Below, one piece after another: positions 37,586 through 46,781 of a stretch of 64,000 nucleotides of DNA (positions are counted from its first letter, which is position 1; every line of letters begins with the position of its first letter). The stretch is from Akkermansia biwaensis. Its GTDB lineage: Bacteria > Verrucomicrobiota > Verrucomicrobiia > Verrucomicrobiales > Akkermansiaceae. A model generated the notes under the pieces. The model saw only the letters and a list, made by a program, of their open reading frames with translations. It made no database searches and was not told the origin of the DNA. The stretch lies in NCBI RefSeq assembly GCF_026072915.1, contig NZ_AP025943.1, positions 3,038,001 to 3,102,000 on the forward strand. The letters are read 5' to 3'. Both the position numbers and the translations under genes were made by a program.

Positions 37586-39163
37586 TTACCGCACACGGGC
37601 AATGAGCCAGTGCAACAAGTCCTTGACGGCGACGCGTTCCTGTTCCATGGAGTCGCGGTGGCGGATGGTCACCGTGTCTTTGAGGGAAGGATCGTTTTCT
37701 CCGAGGGTTTCGAAGTCCACCGTGATGCAGAAGGGGGTGCCCACTTCATCCTGGCGGCGGTAGCGGCGGCCAACGGCGCCCGCTTCATCGTAGAAGACGG
37801 TCATCCAGGGCTGGAGGGTCTTTTCAATTTCCCGGGCAATGCGTACCTGTTCCTCGTTTTTCTTGAGGAGCGGGAAGATGGCGGCCTTGATGGGGGCGAT
37901 ACGGGGGACAAAGCGCAGCACCGTACGCACGTCCTTTTTGCCCTTGTCATCCACAAGCTCTTCTTCATCGTAGGCTTCACAGATGATGGCAAGCACGGTC
38001 CGGTCGCATCCGGCGGAGGGTTCCACGACATGGGGAATGAATTTTTCCCGCGTTTCTTCGTCGAAGTATTCCAGGGGACGGCCGGAGCCTTTCTGGTGGC
38101 AGGTCAGGTCGTAGTCCGTACGGTAGGCGATGCCTTCCAGTTCCTGGATGCCGAAGGGGAATTCGTATTCCAGGTCATAGGTTTTTTTGGAGTAGAAGGC
38201 GCGTTCGTCATCCGGCACGTCCAGAATGTGGATGTGTTCACGGGGAACCCCCACTTCGTCATAGAAACTGAGACGCTTTTCCAGCCATTCGTCCACCAGC
38301 CTCAGGCCGTCTTCCGGACGGCAGAAATATTCGATTTCCATCTGCTCGAATTCACGGGAGCGGAAGGTGAAGTTGCGCGGATTGATTTCATTGCGGAACG
38401 ATTTGCCGATCTGAGCGATCCCGAACGGCAGTTTCACGCGGGAACTGTCCAGAATGTTTTTGTACTGGCAGAAGATGGATTGAGCCGTTTCCGGCCGCAG
38501 CCATCCGGTGGCATTGGGATCGTTTTCATCGGAGGTGGCCCCAATGGTCGTTTTGAACATGAGGTTGAATTCGCGGGCTTCCGTCAGCAGGGAACCGTTG
38601 GCGGGGTTGTACATGGTGGAGTCCGTGACGGGTTCCATACGCTCTCCCTGAAGCTCGATTTCCTTGTGGGATACGTCCTTGCCGGCCAGCTGCGCGTAGT
38701 ACTGGGCCGCGGTTTTGCGGGCCTTGTCCGCCTGTTTTTCAGTTTCCACCAGCACGGAGTATTCCTTTTCCATGTTCCAGGAACCGTCCTTTTTCGCGGC
38801 TCCCGTGTAGAAGAACCCCATGCCGCTCTGGGCCGGCACCTGGTCGGCGCGCAGGCGTTCCTTGGTCAACAGGCAGTCGCACATCGGGTCGGAGAAGCCG
38901 CCCACGTGGCCGGAGGCCACCAGCACGGAGTTGTGGGTCAGGATGGAGCCGTCCATGCCTACCACGTCGTCACGTTCCTGGACGGTTTTGCGCCACCAGT
39001 ATTCTTTGAGGTTGCGCTTGAGCTCCACCCCCATGGGACCGTAGTCCCAGCAACCATTCAGACCGCCGTAGATTTCGGCTGCCTGGAAAATGAAACCTCG
39101 CCTTTTGCAAAGGCTTACAATTTTCTCCATTCGGGCGGGATCTGTATTGGTTCTGTCTGCCAT
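37586..39163 (-). CDS. glyS: Glycyl-tRNA synthetase (dimeric, eukaryote/archaea-type)
   Basis: 525 residues from the start at 39163. The enzyme charges tRNA-Gly. It is the single-chain alpha2 form, not the GlyQ/GlyS tetramer of E. coli. Class II motifs: motif 1 around FQAAEIYGGLNGCWDYGPMG, motif 2 SFRNEINPRNFTFRSREFEQMEIEYF, and motif 3 near EPSAGCDRTVLAI. The C-terminal anticodon domain opens with RFVPRIAPIKAAIFPL. A long plus-strand frame covering the same region is its antisense. Last of a run of minus-strand genes; a good terminator follows. Confidence 0.95.
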   Translation of the reverse strand: MADRTNTDPARMEKIVSLCKRRGFIFQAAEIYGGLNGCWDYGPMGVELKRNLKEYWWRKTVQERDDVVGMDGSILTHNSVLVASGHVGGFSDPMCDCLLTKERLRADQVPAQSGMGFFYTGAAKKDGSWNMEKEYSVLVETEKQADKARKTAAQYYAQLAGKDVSHKEIELQGERMEPVTDSTMYNPANGSLLTEAREFNLMFKTTIGATSDENDPNATGWLRPETAQSIFCQYKNILDSSRVKLPFGIAQIGKSFRNEINPRNFTFRSREFEQMEIEYFCRPEDGLRLVDEWLEKRLSFYDEVGVPREHIHILDVPDDERAFYSKKTYDLEYEFPFGIQELEGIAYRTDYDLTCHQKGSGRPLEYFDEETREKFIPHVVEPSAGCDRTVLAIICEAYDEEELVDDKGKKDVRTVLRFVPRIAPIKAAIFPLLKKNEEQVRIAREIEKTLQPWMTVFYDEAGAVGRRYRRQDEVGTPFCITVDFETLGENDPSLKDTVTIRHRDSMEQERVAVKDLLHWLIARVR

Positions 39164-39244
39164 GATTGAATATAGGTTGGGTTGGCTGTGCGGGGGTATT
39201 GATGACCTCAAACGGAGGGCAGTGAAAGCAAAAAGCGTGTCTTC

Positions 39245-39907
39245 TCAAGAATTCCAGGGGAGGGGAATGTTCCTGAGCAGCTGGGAGTCATAACCCGCTT
39301 CCACCAGCGTGCGGAAGGCTTCCATCGCTTCCGGAGTTACAGGTTGCTCCGTGGAGAATCCCTGCCGCGGGTATTCCAGGATTCTCTGGAAGTCCCCCAC
39401 CATGGCGGAGACAACCAGCTCCTGCGGCAGTTCCGCGGTCAGATATCCCCGAAAAGTGACGGGAGGGGAGCTGACCGCCACCCGCGCTTCCGGCCACTGG
39501 GCCTGGAGCGTAGCCAGCGTCCGCCGTTCCATGTAGGGCTTTTGCAGGGCGATGAGACTGACAGGCTCCCCGATTCCCGCCCGTTTCAGCACTTCCCGTG
39601 AGAAGCGGACATTTTCCCCGGTGTTGGTGGATTTGTTTTCTATCAGGATGCAGTTTTCCGGAACGCCCGCTTTGATGGCCGCCTCGGCAAAGAGTTCCGC
39701 CTCCGGGACGGCCCAGCCTCCCGTAAAGCGCCCCATGCCGCCGGAAAAAAGGATGACCGGAGCCAGATGCCGCTTATAGAGCTCCGCCGCATATTCCGCC
39801 ACGCGTACGTCATTGCTGCCAAGCACGAAGATGAGGTCAGCCGGGCGGAGCTCCTGCCCGACGTGATGGTAGTTCCACAAGATTTCTATGGCTTCATCCG
39901 GAGTCAT
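39245..39907 (-). CDS. YdcF-like DUF218 protein
   Basis: 220 residues from the start at 39907. The DUF218 pattern is complete: ADLIFVLGSNDVRVAEYAAELY, VILFSGGMGRFTGG, ENKSTNTGENVRFSREVL and then SLIALQKPYMERRTLATL. The SSP and N/T residues bind a nucleotide-type ligand in some relatives (E. coli YdcF binds S-adenosylmethionine in vitro). No membrane segment, so probably cytoplasmic. Biological role unknown. Preceded by the CPBP protease gene with a 43-base gap. Confidence 0.85.
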   Translation of the reverse strand: MTPDEAIEILWNYHHVGQELRPADLIFVLGSNDVRVAEYAAELYKRHLAPVILFSGGMGRFTGGWAVPEAELFAEAAIKAGVPENCILIENKSTNTGENVRFSREVLKRAGIGEPVSLIALQKPYMERRTLATLQAQWPEARVAVSSPPVTFRGYLTAELPQELVVSAMVGDFQRILEYPRQGFSTEQPVTPEAMEAFRTLVEAGYDSQLLRNIPLPWNS

Positions 39908-39950
39908 CGCGCCTGTGTACTCAAGATTGGTCTCTCTGTAAATGCCGGAT

Positions 39951-40730
39951 TCACCACAGTCCGCATTTGCCCCATTCCAGCGCGGCCCAGCCCAGCAGGG
40001 CATTGGCCACGGCGTGCATCACGATGACGGCGCACAGGTTTTTCTGCCAGACGGCGAGCAGATACGCCAGCGAGCCGTAGATGAAGGCGCCGCAGTAGTC
40101 CACGGGCTGGTGCACGGCCATGAAGCAGAGCGTAGTGATCCAGTACGCTTTCCAGGAGTGCGTGCCGAACGGGACTTTCCACGGATGGTCGGGGTTGACC
40201 AGGAAGCGCATGAGGTATCCGCGCCAGAAGAGTTCCTCCACCACGGCCACCACGATGACGGCGCGGAAGAACCGCAGTGCCAGAGCCGTCAGCCAGCTCC
40301 AGGATCCCGGAGCAAAGACCGCCGAAGGATCAAATCCCTCCGGACGGGCGTCGATTCCCAGCAGATAACGGTACCAGGGCCATTCCGGATGGCCGAACCA
40401 CGCATCGGGGCCTCCCGGCAGGCGGTCCGCCGCCATGGTGGGGGCCAGCCAGCACAGGATGCCCAGCACGCCGAAGAGGATTCCCCACGCCGCAGGCTTT
40501 CCTTTCCAGTCCCAGTCCACGGATTTTCTCCACCAGAGGAACAGAATGAAGCAGACAACGGCCTGGAGCGGGTAGAGCCATTGCTCAGGAGCCCTTCTCC
40601 ACCACGCAGCAGCCGGGTGGTCCCATTCCAGGAAGGGGCCGCCGAATTGCCAAAGGAGGGTGAATCCCATGAATACCGCGAACGGCGCCACATACGCCTT
40701 CGTTTTCTGGTACTCCAGGTCGGAGTTCAT
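39951..40730 (-). CDS. CPBP-family intramembrane protease, possibly PEP-CTERM associated
   Basis: 259 residues, with about seven hydrophobic segments. The glutamate motif EELFWRGYLMRF and later MAVHQPVDYCGAFIYG (with a histidine) form the active site of the CPBP/CaaX glutamic proteases. The length and the GIDARPEGFDP-type loop recall the exosortase-linked CAAX protease-related group. The window holds two PEP-CTERM proteins, so involvement in that sorting path is plausible but not shown. It follows the aminotransferase gene after 12 bases. Confidence 0.8.
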   Translation of the reverse strand: MNSDLEYQKTKAYVAPFAVFMGFTLLWQFGGPFLEWDHPAAAWWRRAPEQWLYPLQAVVCFILFLWWRKSVDWDWKGKPAAWGILFGVLGILCWLAPTMAADRLPGGPDAWFGHPEWPWYRYLLGIDARPEGFDPSAVFAPGSWSWLTALALRFFRAVIVVAVVEELFWRGYLMRFLVNPDHPWKVPFGTHSWKAYWITTLCFMAVHQPVDYCGAFIYGSLAYLLAVWQKNLCAVIVMHAVANALLGWAALEWGKCGLW

Positions 40731-40742
40731 GAGAAGACCGGG

Positions 40743-41912
40743 TCAGGAGAGTGTCTTGACGAAGCGCTCCATGCGGTTGCAGGCTTCCTTGATTTGATCG
40801 TAGGCCGTGGCATAGCAGCAGCGCAGGAAACCCTCCCCGCTTTCTCCGAAGGCGGTCCCCGGCACGGCCGCCACTTGTTCCTCCATCAGGAGGCGCGTAG
40901 CGAATTCCTTGCTGCTGAGCCCGAATTTGGAGATGTCCGGGAAAACGTAGAAGGCACCGCCGGGCATATGGCAGTCCATTCCTATTTCATTGAACCGCTT
41001 CACCAGGTAGTCACGCCGCTGGCGGTAGCTTTCCCGCATCTTGAGCATGGCATTCGTGCCGTTTTCCAGTGCCTCAATGGCCGCTTCCTGCGAGGTGATG
41101 GGCGCGCAGAGCATGGAGTACTGGTGGATTTTCATCATGGCGGAGATGAGGGGCTCCGGCCCGCAGGCGTAACCGAGGCGGAATCCCGTCATCGCAAAGG
41201 CCTTGGAGACGCCGTGCAGCAGCAGCGTGCGCTCCCTCATGCCCGGCAGGGCGGCAATGGAGACGTGCGGCTTGCCGTCGTACCGCAGTTCGCTGTAGAT
41301 TTCATCCGTCAGCACAATGAGATCGTGCTTGATGCAGATGCGCGCGATTTCCTGGAGGGTTTCCACGGGAGCCACAGCCCCGGTCGGATTCGTGGGGAAG
41401 TTGAGCATCAGCACCTTGGTTCTGGGGGTGATGGCGGCTTCCAGCACGGCCGGATTGAGGGCAAAGAGGTCCTGCTTGCTCGTAGGCACGGCGGTAGCCA
41501 CGCCGTAAGCCATCCTGACGCTGGGCGCGTAGGAGACGTAGCAGGGTTCGTGGTACAGTACTTCATCCCCCGGATTCAGGACGGCGCGGAGAGCCAGGTC
41601 AATGGCTTCACTGACGCCCACTGTCACCAGCACTTCGTTCAGCGGGTTGTAATCCACATGGAAGAAACCGCGGACGTATTTGACAATGGCCCGGCGCAGG
41701 GATTCCAGGCCGTAGTTGGAGGTGTAGGAGGTATGGCCTTTTTCCAGGGAGTAAATGGCGGCTTCCCGGATGTTCCACGGCGTGACAAAGTCCGGTTCCC
41801 CGACGCCCAGGGAGATGATGTCCGACCTGCCCGTGACCAGATCAAAGAATTCACGGATGCCGGAACGGGGTATGGAGCCTACCTGCTCCGCAATTTTATT
41901 CTGCCAGTTCAT
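40743..41912 (-). CDS. PLP-dependent aminotransferase, class I/II
   Basis: 389 residues. Aspartate/aromatic-type fold. N-terminal ISLGVGEPDFVTP, the NFPTNPTGAV substrate loop, DEIYSELRYDG with the cofactor aspartate and tyrosine, the PLP lysine in HGVSKAFAMTGFRLGYA, and the C-terminal arginine near LRCCYA. The pairing with an Lrp/AsnC-type regulator gene 27 bases upstream on the same strand matches the patA/yugH-like arrangement of other bacteria. The amino acid substrate cannot be read from the sequence. Confidence 0.9.
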   Translation of the reverse strand: MNWQNKIAEQVGSIPRSGIREFFDLVTGRSDIISLGVGEPDFVTPWNIREAAIYSLEKGHTSYTSNYGLESLRRAIVKYVRGFFHVDYNPLNEVLVTVGVSEAIDLALRAVLNPGDEVLYHEPCYVSYAPSVRMAYGVATAVPTSKQDLFALNPAVLEAAITPRTKVLMLNFPTNPTGAVAPVETLQEIARICIKHDLIVLTDEIYSELRYDGKPHVSIAALPGMRERTLLLHGVSKAFAMTGFRLGYACGPEPLISAMMKIHQYSMLCAPITSQEAAIEALENGTNAMLKMRESYRQRRDYLVKRFNEIGMDCHMPGGAFYVFPDISKFGLSSKEFATRLLMEEQVAAVPGTAFGESGEGFLRCCYATAYDQIKEACNRMERFVKTLS

Positions 41913-41939
41913 GATGTTTCCTTTCTTGACGGCAGAGGC

Positions 41940-42425
41940 TTACGGCGCAACGACGAGGCGCTCCGTCTGCGCGGGCGCTTCAAAGATGCAGCCGTTTTTC
42001 TTGTAGGTTCTCAGATGGAAGTGCGTGGAGGTAGAGAGCACCCCTTCCAGCGTGGAGAGTTTTTCCGCGACAAACCGGGCAATGTCCCGCATGCTTTTGC
42101 CTTCCACCAGGACGAGCAGGTCGAATCCTCCGCTAGCCAGATAGCAGGAGGACACTTCGTCAAAACGGGAGATGCGCATCGCCAGGCGGTCGAATCCGCC
42201 GTCGCGTTCCGGAGTCATCTTTACTTCGATGAACGCCGCCACCTTGTTGTCGTGTTCGTATTCCTCATTCACCACGGCCTGGTAGCCCACGATCAGCCCT
42301 TCTCGTTCCCATTGCTCGCGCTGGGCCCGCACGGCTTCTTCAGTCATGTCGAGACGTTCGGCCAATTCGCCATCGCTCAAGCGCGCTTGAGTCGCCAATA
42401 ACTGTAAAAGAGGTGCGGAGGACAT
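41940..42425 (-). CDS. Lrp/AsnC-type transcription regulator
   Basis: 161 residues. A short winged helix (RLSDGELAERLDMTEEAVRAQREQWEREGLIVGYQAV) is followed by an AsnC ligand-binding domain (AFIEVKMTPERDGGFDRLAMRI, SCYLASGGFDLLVLVEG). It would sense an amino acid and control itself and the aminotransferase gene 27 bases downstream. The -35-like hexamer TTGACA on the minus strand (42463-42468) may mark its promoter. Confidence 0.88.
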   Translation of the reverse strand: MSSAPLLQLLATQARLSDGELAERLDMTEEAVRAQREQWEREGLIVGYQAVVNEEYEHDNKVAAFIEVKMTPERDGGFDRLAMRISRFDEVSSCYLASGGFDLLVLVEGKSMRDIARFVAEKLSTLEGVLSTSTHFHLRTYKKNGCIFEAPAQTERLVVAP

Positions 42426-42728
42426 AAATTTTCAGAGATAAAAGACTCTTTTGAAGCGGACGTGTCAAGGATACATATTCCGGAAGGATGACATTATACT
42501 ATCCCCTACCATTTTATTCAAGTTCGTCATTTGAAGAGGGGATCATGCCTGTAAAAAAGGAACGTCATTGCTATCAACATCATAAGAAGTGTTTCAAACA
42601 TTCGTTAGAATTAATTTCAGAGAATAGTTGCTCTAATCTACCTTTTGTGCCATAATAAAGTGCATAGACCTATAGCGTCCTTTTCCCGGGAACGCTGGAC
42701 ACCAATTTTTATATGACAGTCTGACATT
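42426..42728. other. Divergent intergenic region with possible promoter
   Basis: 303 bases between the Lrp-type gene (minus) and the SNF2 helicase gene (plus). AT-rich compared with both. On the minus strand TTGACA at 42463-42468 is followed at about 17 bases by a T-rich sequence that is a weak -10. Short open frames on the minus strand overlap the helicase start and are not convincing genes. No repeats or RNA genes seen. Confidence 0.4.
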
Positions 42729-45700
42729 ATGAGCATGGCACTTAATCCTGACAGGGCTACCCTGAACTTTCTCAATGCCTTCCCGGAAGAAATCCGGCTG
42801 CGCGGTGAAAAGCTGCAAAAAGACGGAGCAGTTACACAAATTTTCGGCAATCATTTATATATTCAGGGCCGTGTGGAAGACACGCACGGCGTCCACCGGG
42901 TGAACCTCCGCCTTCAGGGGAACAGATGGTTCGGAGCATGTTCCACGGAAGACGAGGATCTGGCGGGCGCCGCCATGTACGCCACCATGTTGGAACGCAT
43001 GTACCGCGGCCAGGACCTTCCGGAGTCCCCCAACGAGCTGAACGACGTTCCCCTGCTGGACATTCTGGAAGAGAAGCTGGGCCGGGAGCTGGACGACAAG
43101 GAGGCTGATTACGTAGGCAAGCTGGAAAAGCGCTACCGCCGTTTCGCCATTGAGCAGGAAATCCATGACCACGACATGGTACGCCTGAATCCACGGTGGG
43201 AAATCACCACCTATGATCCGCTGGAGCTGTGGCCGGTTCCGCCGACGAATATTCTGGAGTTCTGGAATTACATCGCCTATGCCTTCAACAAGAGGCGCCT
43301 GCCCTATCCGGAGTTCATGGAGAGCATCACGGACCTGGAAAAGGTGCAGCACAAGATTCACGAGTGGGAACGTTCCCGGGAAGTGGGCACTTGGTATGAC
43401 CGCATCCAGTCCGTCAACGAACGGCCGCCCCAGCCTCCGCGCGGCGAGCTGTTCATGCGGCTCGTCTCCACCATCAACGAGGGTCACTTCGAGTACCGCC
43501 ATTCCCTGAAGCAGGACTGGATTCCCGTCCGGGAAAAACAGGACCTGGAACATCTGGAAAACCTGCATGAACGCGCCGCCGTGCGCATGGACGCCCAGAC
43601 GGAAATCCTGCTGGTGTCCCTGGCCGATTACGCCCATGAGGAAGACGCCCTGACGCTGGACCTGGACCAGGAGGCCGCCTGCGCCCTGATGAACAAGCTT
43701 TTCCACCAGCCCGCGCTGAAGGGGTATCTGGTGAACCTGGATGAGAATTATTTCAAAGTGGTGGACGAACCGCTCAAGTGGGTCTGCCAGGACGATCCCA
43801 TCGAGCCGGACTGCTACGCGCTTCAGCTCGTCACTTCCTCCGGCATCAACGTTTCCCACTCCGTCAGGCAGCTTCCCGGCCAGCAGGAATTGTACCAGTC
43901 TGACGAAACCGTTTTCCCCGGCCCTCCCCGCTGGCTGGAGAGCACGGAAGTGGAACCCCGCTATTCCATCCCCAAGCAGGTTATCGACAGCCTGGAAGGC
44001 GTGGAATTCCTCCGCAAGATCGGGGCTACCCTGCCCCCCAGCATGGAGGACCGCGTGGTGGACATCGACCTGCGCGGCAGCTTTGACATGAAGATCGTGC
44101 GCGGCCTCACCTCCGCGGAAACGGAACACGTGCTGTGCGAAGTGACCGCCACGGACGCTTCCGGCTACCGCACGGAAAAACTTGGCAAGGACGGCTGGGA
44201 AGTTGCTCATCAGGAACCCATGCGCAATAAGGCGCTCCTGCGCTTCATCCGTGAACACCTTTACCCCATCCCCGGTCTGCTGGAGGACATGGGTTTCTCT
44301 TATGATCCGCAGGTGGGGGCCTTCAAGGCGCGCGTCACGCGCCAGTTCCCTGAAAAGTTTGCGGAATGGGCCAAGCACCTTCCTGAAGAGCTGACCGTGA
44401 ACATGGATGAAAAGCTCAAGACGCTGCTGGCGGACCCGGTGGCGGCGGCCGTCCGGTTCGAGGTAGTGAACCAGGAGATCGACTGGTTCGACCTCCGCAT
44501 CGTCATCGACGTGGAGGGTGTCCAGCTTTCCAAGGAACAAATCCGCGCCCTGGTGGCCGCCAGAGGCGGCTACGTCCGCATGGACGACGGCGGCTGGATG
44601 CGCCTGGAAATCAAGCTGGACAACGACCAGCGCGACGCCGTTACCCGCCTGGGCCTGGACCCCTTCGACCTTTCCGGGGAAACCCACCGCATGCACGCCA
44701 TGCAGCTCGCGGACCCCAAGGCCGCGGAAGTGTTCGACCCGAAGGCATGGAAACGCATCAAGGACCGTACCGCGGAAATCCAGATCGACGTCAAGCCGGA
44801 CGTTCCCAGCCAACTTCAGGCCACCCTGCGCCCCTACCAGATCGACGGCTTCCACTTCCTGGCCTATCTGGCCACGAACGGGTTCGGCGGCATTCTGGCG
44901 GACGACATGGGCTTGGGCAAAACCATCCAGTCCATTACCTACGTTCTGTGGCTGCGTGAGGAATACGCACGCAAGAACAAGTCCAGGAAAAAGCTCGCCG
45001 TTCCTCCGGTGCTCATCGTGTGCCCCAAATCCGTGCTGGACGTATGGGCGGGGGAAACGGAGAAATTCGCCCCCGGCGTGCGCGTTCTCGTCATCCGCAG
45101 CAAGGACCAGGCCAATCTGGAGGACATCAACAAGAATTACGACATGGTCGTGGTCAACTACGCCCAGCTCCGCGTCTGCGGAGAAACCCTGAACCAGATC
45201 AAATGGCTCACGGTCATTCTGGACGAAGGCCAGCAGATCAAGAACCCGGATTCCAAGGCCGCCAAGGCCGCGCGGGACATCGTTTCCTACAACCGCCTCG
45301 TCCTCTCCGGCACGCCTATTGAAAACCGCCTGCTGGACATGTGGTCCCTCATGGCTTTCGCCATGCCCGGCGTACTCGGCTCCCGTTCCTACTTCAAGAA
45401 GAGGTTCGACAAACGCAAGGACCCGCAGAGCCAGAACCGCCTGGCCGCCCGCCTGAAGCCTTTCCTGTTGCGCCGTACCAAGTCCCAGGTGGCAAAAGAC
45501 CTGCCGCCCAGAACGGAAGAGGAAGTGTACGCCAAGATGGAAGGCATCCAGAGCCAGCTTTACAAGGCGGAACTGCGCCGCATTCAACAAGCCCTGCTCG
45601 GCCTGGATTCAGACGAATCCGTGAAGAAGAACAGCTTTGCCATTCTTCAGGGCCTCATGCGCCTGCGCCAGATTTGCTGCCATCCCGGCCTGGTGGACCC

Positions 45701-46244
45701 GAAGTACGCCAAGGAGGACAGCGCCAAGATGACCGCCCTGTTCTACCTGCTGGACCAGCTCCGGGAGGAAGGGCACAAGGTGCTCGTCTTTTCCCAGTTC
45801 GTTTCCATGCTGGAAATCATCAAGAATCGCCTGGAAGCGGAGAACCGTCCGCTCAACTACCTCACGGGCCAGACCAAGGACCGCCGCGGGGAAATCGAAA
45901 AGTTCCAGACGACCAAGGACCCGTCCGTCTTCCTTCTTTCCCTGAAAGCCGGGGGCGCCGGCCTCAACCTGACTTCCGCCTCCTACGTCATTCTGTACGA
46001 TCCGTGGTGGAACCCGGCTGTGGAAAGCCAGGCCATCGACCGTACGCACCGCATTGGCCAGAAGAACAAGGTAATCGCCTATCGTCTTCTGACGAAGGAT
46101 TCCGTGGAAGAGAAAATCCGCATCCTCCAGCACCAGAAGAACCAGCTGGTTGCCAACGTGCTTGGAGACGAAGGCTTCACGTCCAGCCTCGGCATTGACG
46201 ACCTGAACTTTATCCTCAACCACGGGGACGACGAGGAAGGTTAA
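42729..46244 (+). CDS. SNF2/RapA-family DNA helicase-like ATPase
   Basis: 1171 residues. The C-terminal half is a complete SNF2 motor: GGILADDMGLGKTIQS with Walker A residues D725-T732, LDEGQQIKNP (D832-Q835, DEGQ in place of DEAH/DEGH), LSGTPIENRLLDMW, then the second lobe with SLKAGGAGLNLT and DPWWNPAVESQAIDRTHRIGQ. The N-terminal 600 residues look like the bacterial SNF2 extension, but I see no SWIM zinc cysteines. Such proteins remodel protein-DNA or RNA polymerase complexes. Alone on its strand, with a terminator after it at 46292. Confidence 0.9.
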   Translation: MSMALNPDRATLNFLNAFPEEIRLRGEKLQKDGAVTQIFGNHLYIQGRVEDTHGVHRVNLRLQGNRWFGACSTEDEDLAGAAMYATMLERMYRGQDLPESPNELNDVPLLDILEEKLGRELDDKEADYVGKLEKRYRRFAIEQEIHDHDMVRLNPRWEITTYDPLELWPVPPTNILEFWNYIAYAFNKRRLPYPEFMESITDLEKVQHKIHEWERSREVGTWYDRIQSVNERPPQPPRGELFMRLVSTINEGHFEYRHSLKQDWIPVREKQDLEHLENLHERAAVRMDAQTEILLVSLADYAHEEDALTLDLDQEAACALMNKLFHQPALKGYLVNLDENYFKVVDEPLKWVCQDDPIEPDCYALQLVTSSGINVSHSVRQLPGQQELYQSDETVFPGPPRWLESTEVEPRYSIPKQVIDSLEGVEFLRKIGATLPPSMEDRVVDIDLRGSFDMKIVRGLTSAETEHVLCEVTATDASGYRTEKLGKDGWEVAHQEPMRNKALLRFIREHLYPIPGLLEDMGFSYDPQVGAFKARVTRQFPEKFAEWAKHLPEELTVNMDEKLKTLLADPVAAAVRFEVVNQEIDWFDLRIVIDVEGVQLSKEQIRALVAARGGYVRMDDGGWMRLEIKLDNDQRDAVTRLGLDPFDLSGETHRMHAMQLADPKAAEVFDPKAWKRIKDRTAEIQIDVKPDVPSQLQATLRPYQIDGFHFLAYLATNGFGGILADDMGLGKTIQSITYVLWLREEYARKNKSRKKLAVPPVLIVCPKSVLDVWAGETEKFAPGVRVLVIRSKDQANLEDINKNYDMVVVNYAQLRVCGETLNQIKWLTVILDEGQQIKNPDSKAAKAARDIVSYNRLVLSGTPIENRLLDMWSLMAFAMPGVLGSRSYFKKRFDKRKDPQSQNRLAARLKPFLLRRTKSQVAKDLPPRTEEEVYAKMEGIQSQLYKAELRRIQQALLGLDSDESVKKNSFAILQGLMRLRQICCHPGLVDPKYAKEDSAKMTALFYLLDQLREEGHKVLVFSQFVSMLEIIKNRLEAENRPLNYLTGQTKDRRGEIEKFQTTKDPSVFLLSLKAGGAGLNLTSASYVILYDPWWNPAVESQAIDRTHRIGQKNKVIAYRLLTKDSVEEKIRILQHQKNQLVANVLGDEGFTSSLGIDDLNFILNHGDDEEG

Positions 46245-46291
46245 AGCGGTCCGGCACTGCCGGATGGAAGTGGTCCATGATGAAAGACCAG

Positions 46292-46325
46292 AAAAAGGGC
46301 AGGATTCCTATTCCCGCCCTTTTTT
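46292..46325 (+). terminator. Terminator after the SNF2 gene
   Basis: AAAAAGGGC and GCCCTTTTTT border a short hairpin about 50 bases after the stop. It lies between convergent genes. Confidence 0.75.
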
Positions 46326-46388
46326 CATCATCGGTTTTGGCACTGTTTCAGCGGCATGGCCGCTGAAATGTCCATTCGCCAGGCAGCA

Positions 46389-46766
46389 TCACCAAGTCAG
46401 ACTGACGGGGTCCGTATGGTAGAGCACGCCGCCCTCGTCCCGGACAAGAAGGGTGAGCTGGATGCGCGCGGGAAGACGGAGCATCTGAAGGCCGTTGAAG
46501 GCGAAAATCTGCCCCTGGCACAGCAGGGGGCGGGAACCGAAGAGTTCATCCCCCTCAATGACCTGCGTGCCGTCCTGGTGGGAACGGACGGTCCATTTTT
46601 TGCCGATGATGCGCACGGCCCCGTCCCCCATGTTGCGGATGCTCACATTGTAGGGCACGGGGATGCGCCCGTCGTCGCCCGCCATTTGCTGCAATTCCTG
46701 ATCCTGGGAATACAGATTGCGCGGAGAAAGACGCACGTCCAGGCTCGTCAAGAGGGGAAGCACCAT
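46389..46766 (-). CDS. ApaG-domain protein
   Basis: 125 residues with the ApaG/DUF525 beta-sandwich: YNVSIRNMGDGAVRIIGKKWTVRSHQDGTQVIEGDELFGSRPLLCQGQIFAFNG follows the pattern of conserved IxNxG, W and PxLxPGE-like segments. Slightly divergent from ApaG of proteobacteria. The family is linked to phosphoprotein or nucleotide-phosphate metabolism, but its activity is not settled. Starts 15 bases after the stop of the secreted protein gene on the same strand. Confidence 0.75.
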   Translation of the reverse strand: MVLPLLTSLDVRLSPRNLYSQDQELQQMAGDDGRIPVPYNVSIRNMGDGAVRIIGKKWTVRSHQDGTQVIEGDELFGSRPLLCQGQIFAFNGLQMLRLPARIQLTLLVRDEGGVLYHTDPVSLTW

Positions 46767-46781
46767 AAGGAACAGGGAGAG

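Noticed and set aside
37610-39169. 519-residue open frame on the plus strand
   Set aside because: Exactly antisense to glyS and low in complexity (phenylalanine, valine and histidine rich). Long antisense frames are common in GC-rich genes.
42855-45590. 911-residue minus-strand open frame
   Set aside because: Antisense to the SNF2 helicase gene, which has all its motifs.
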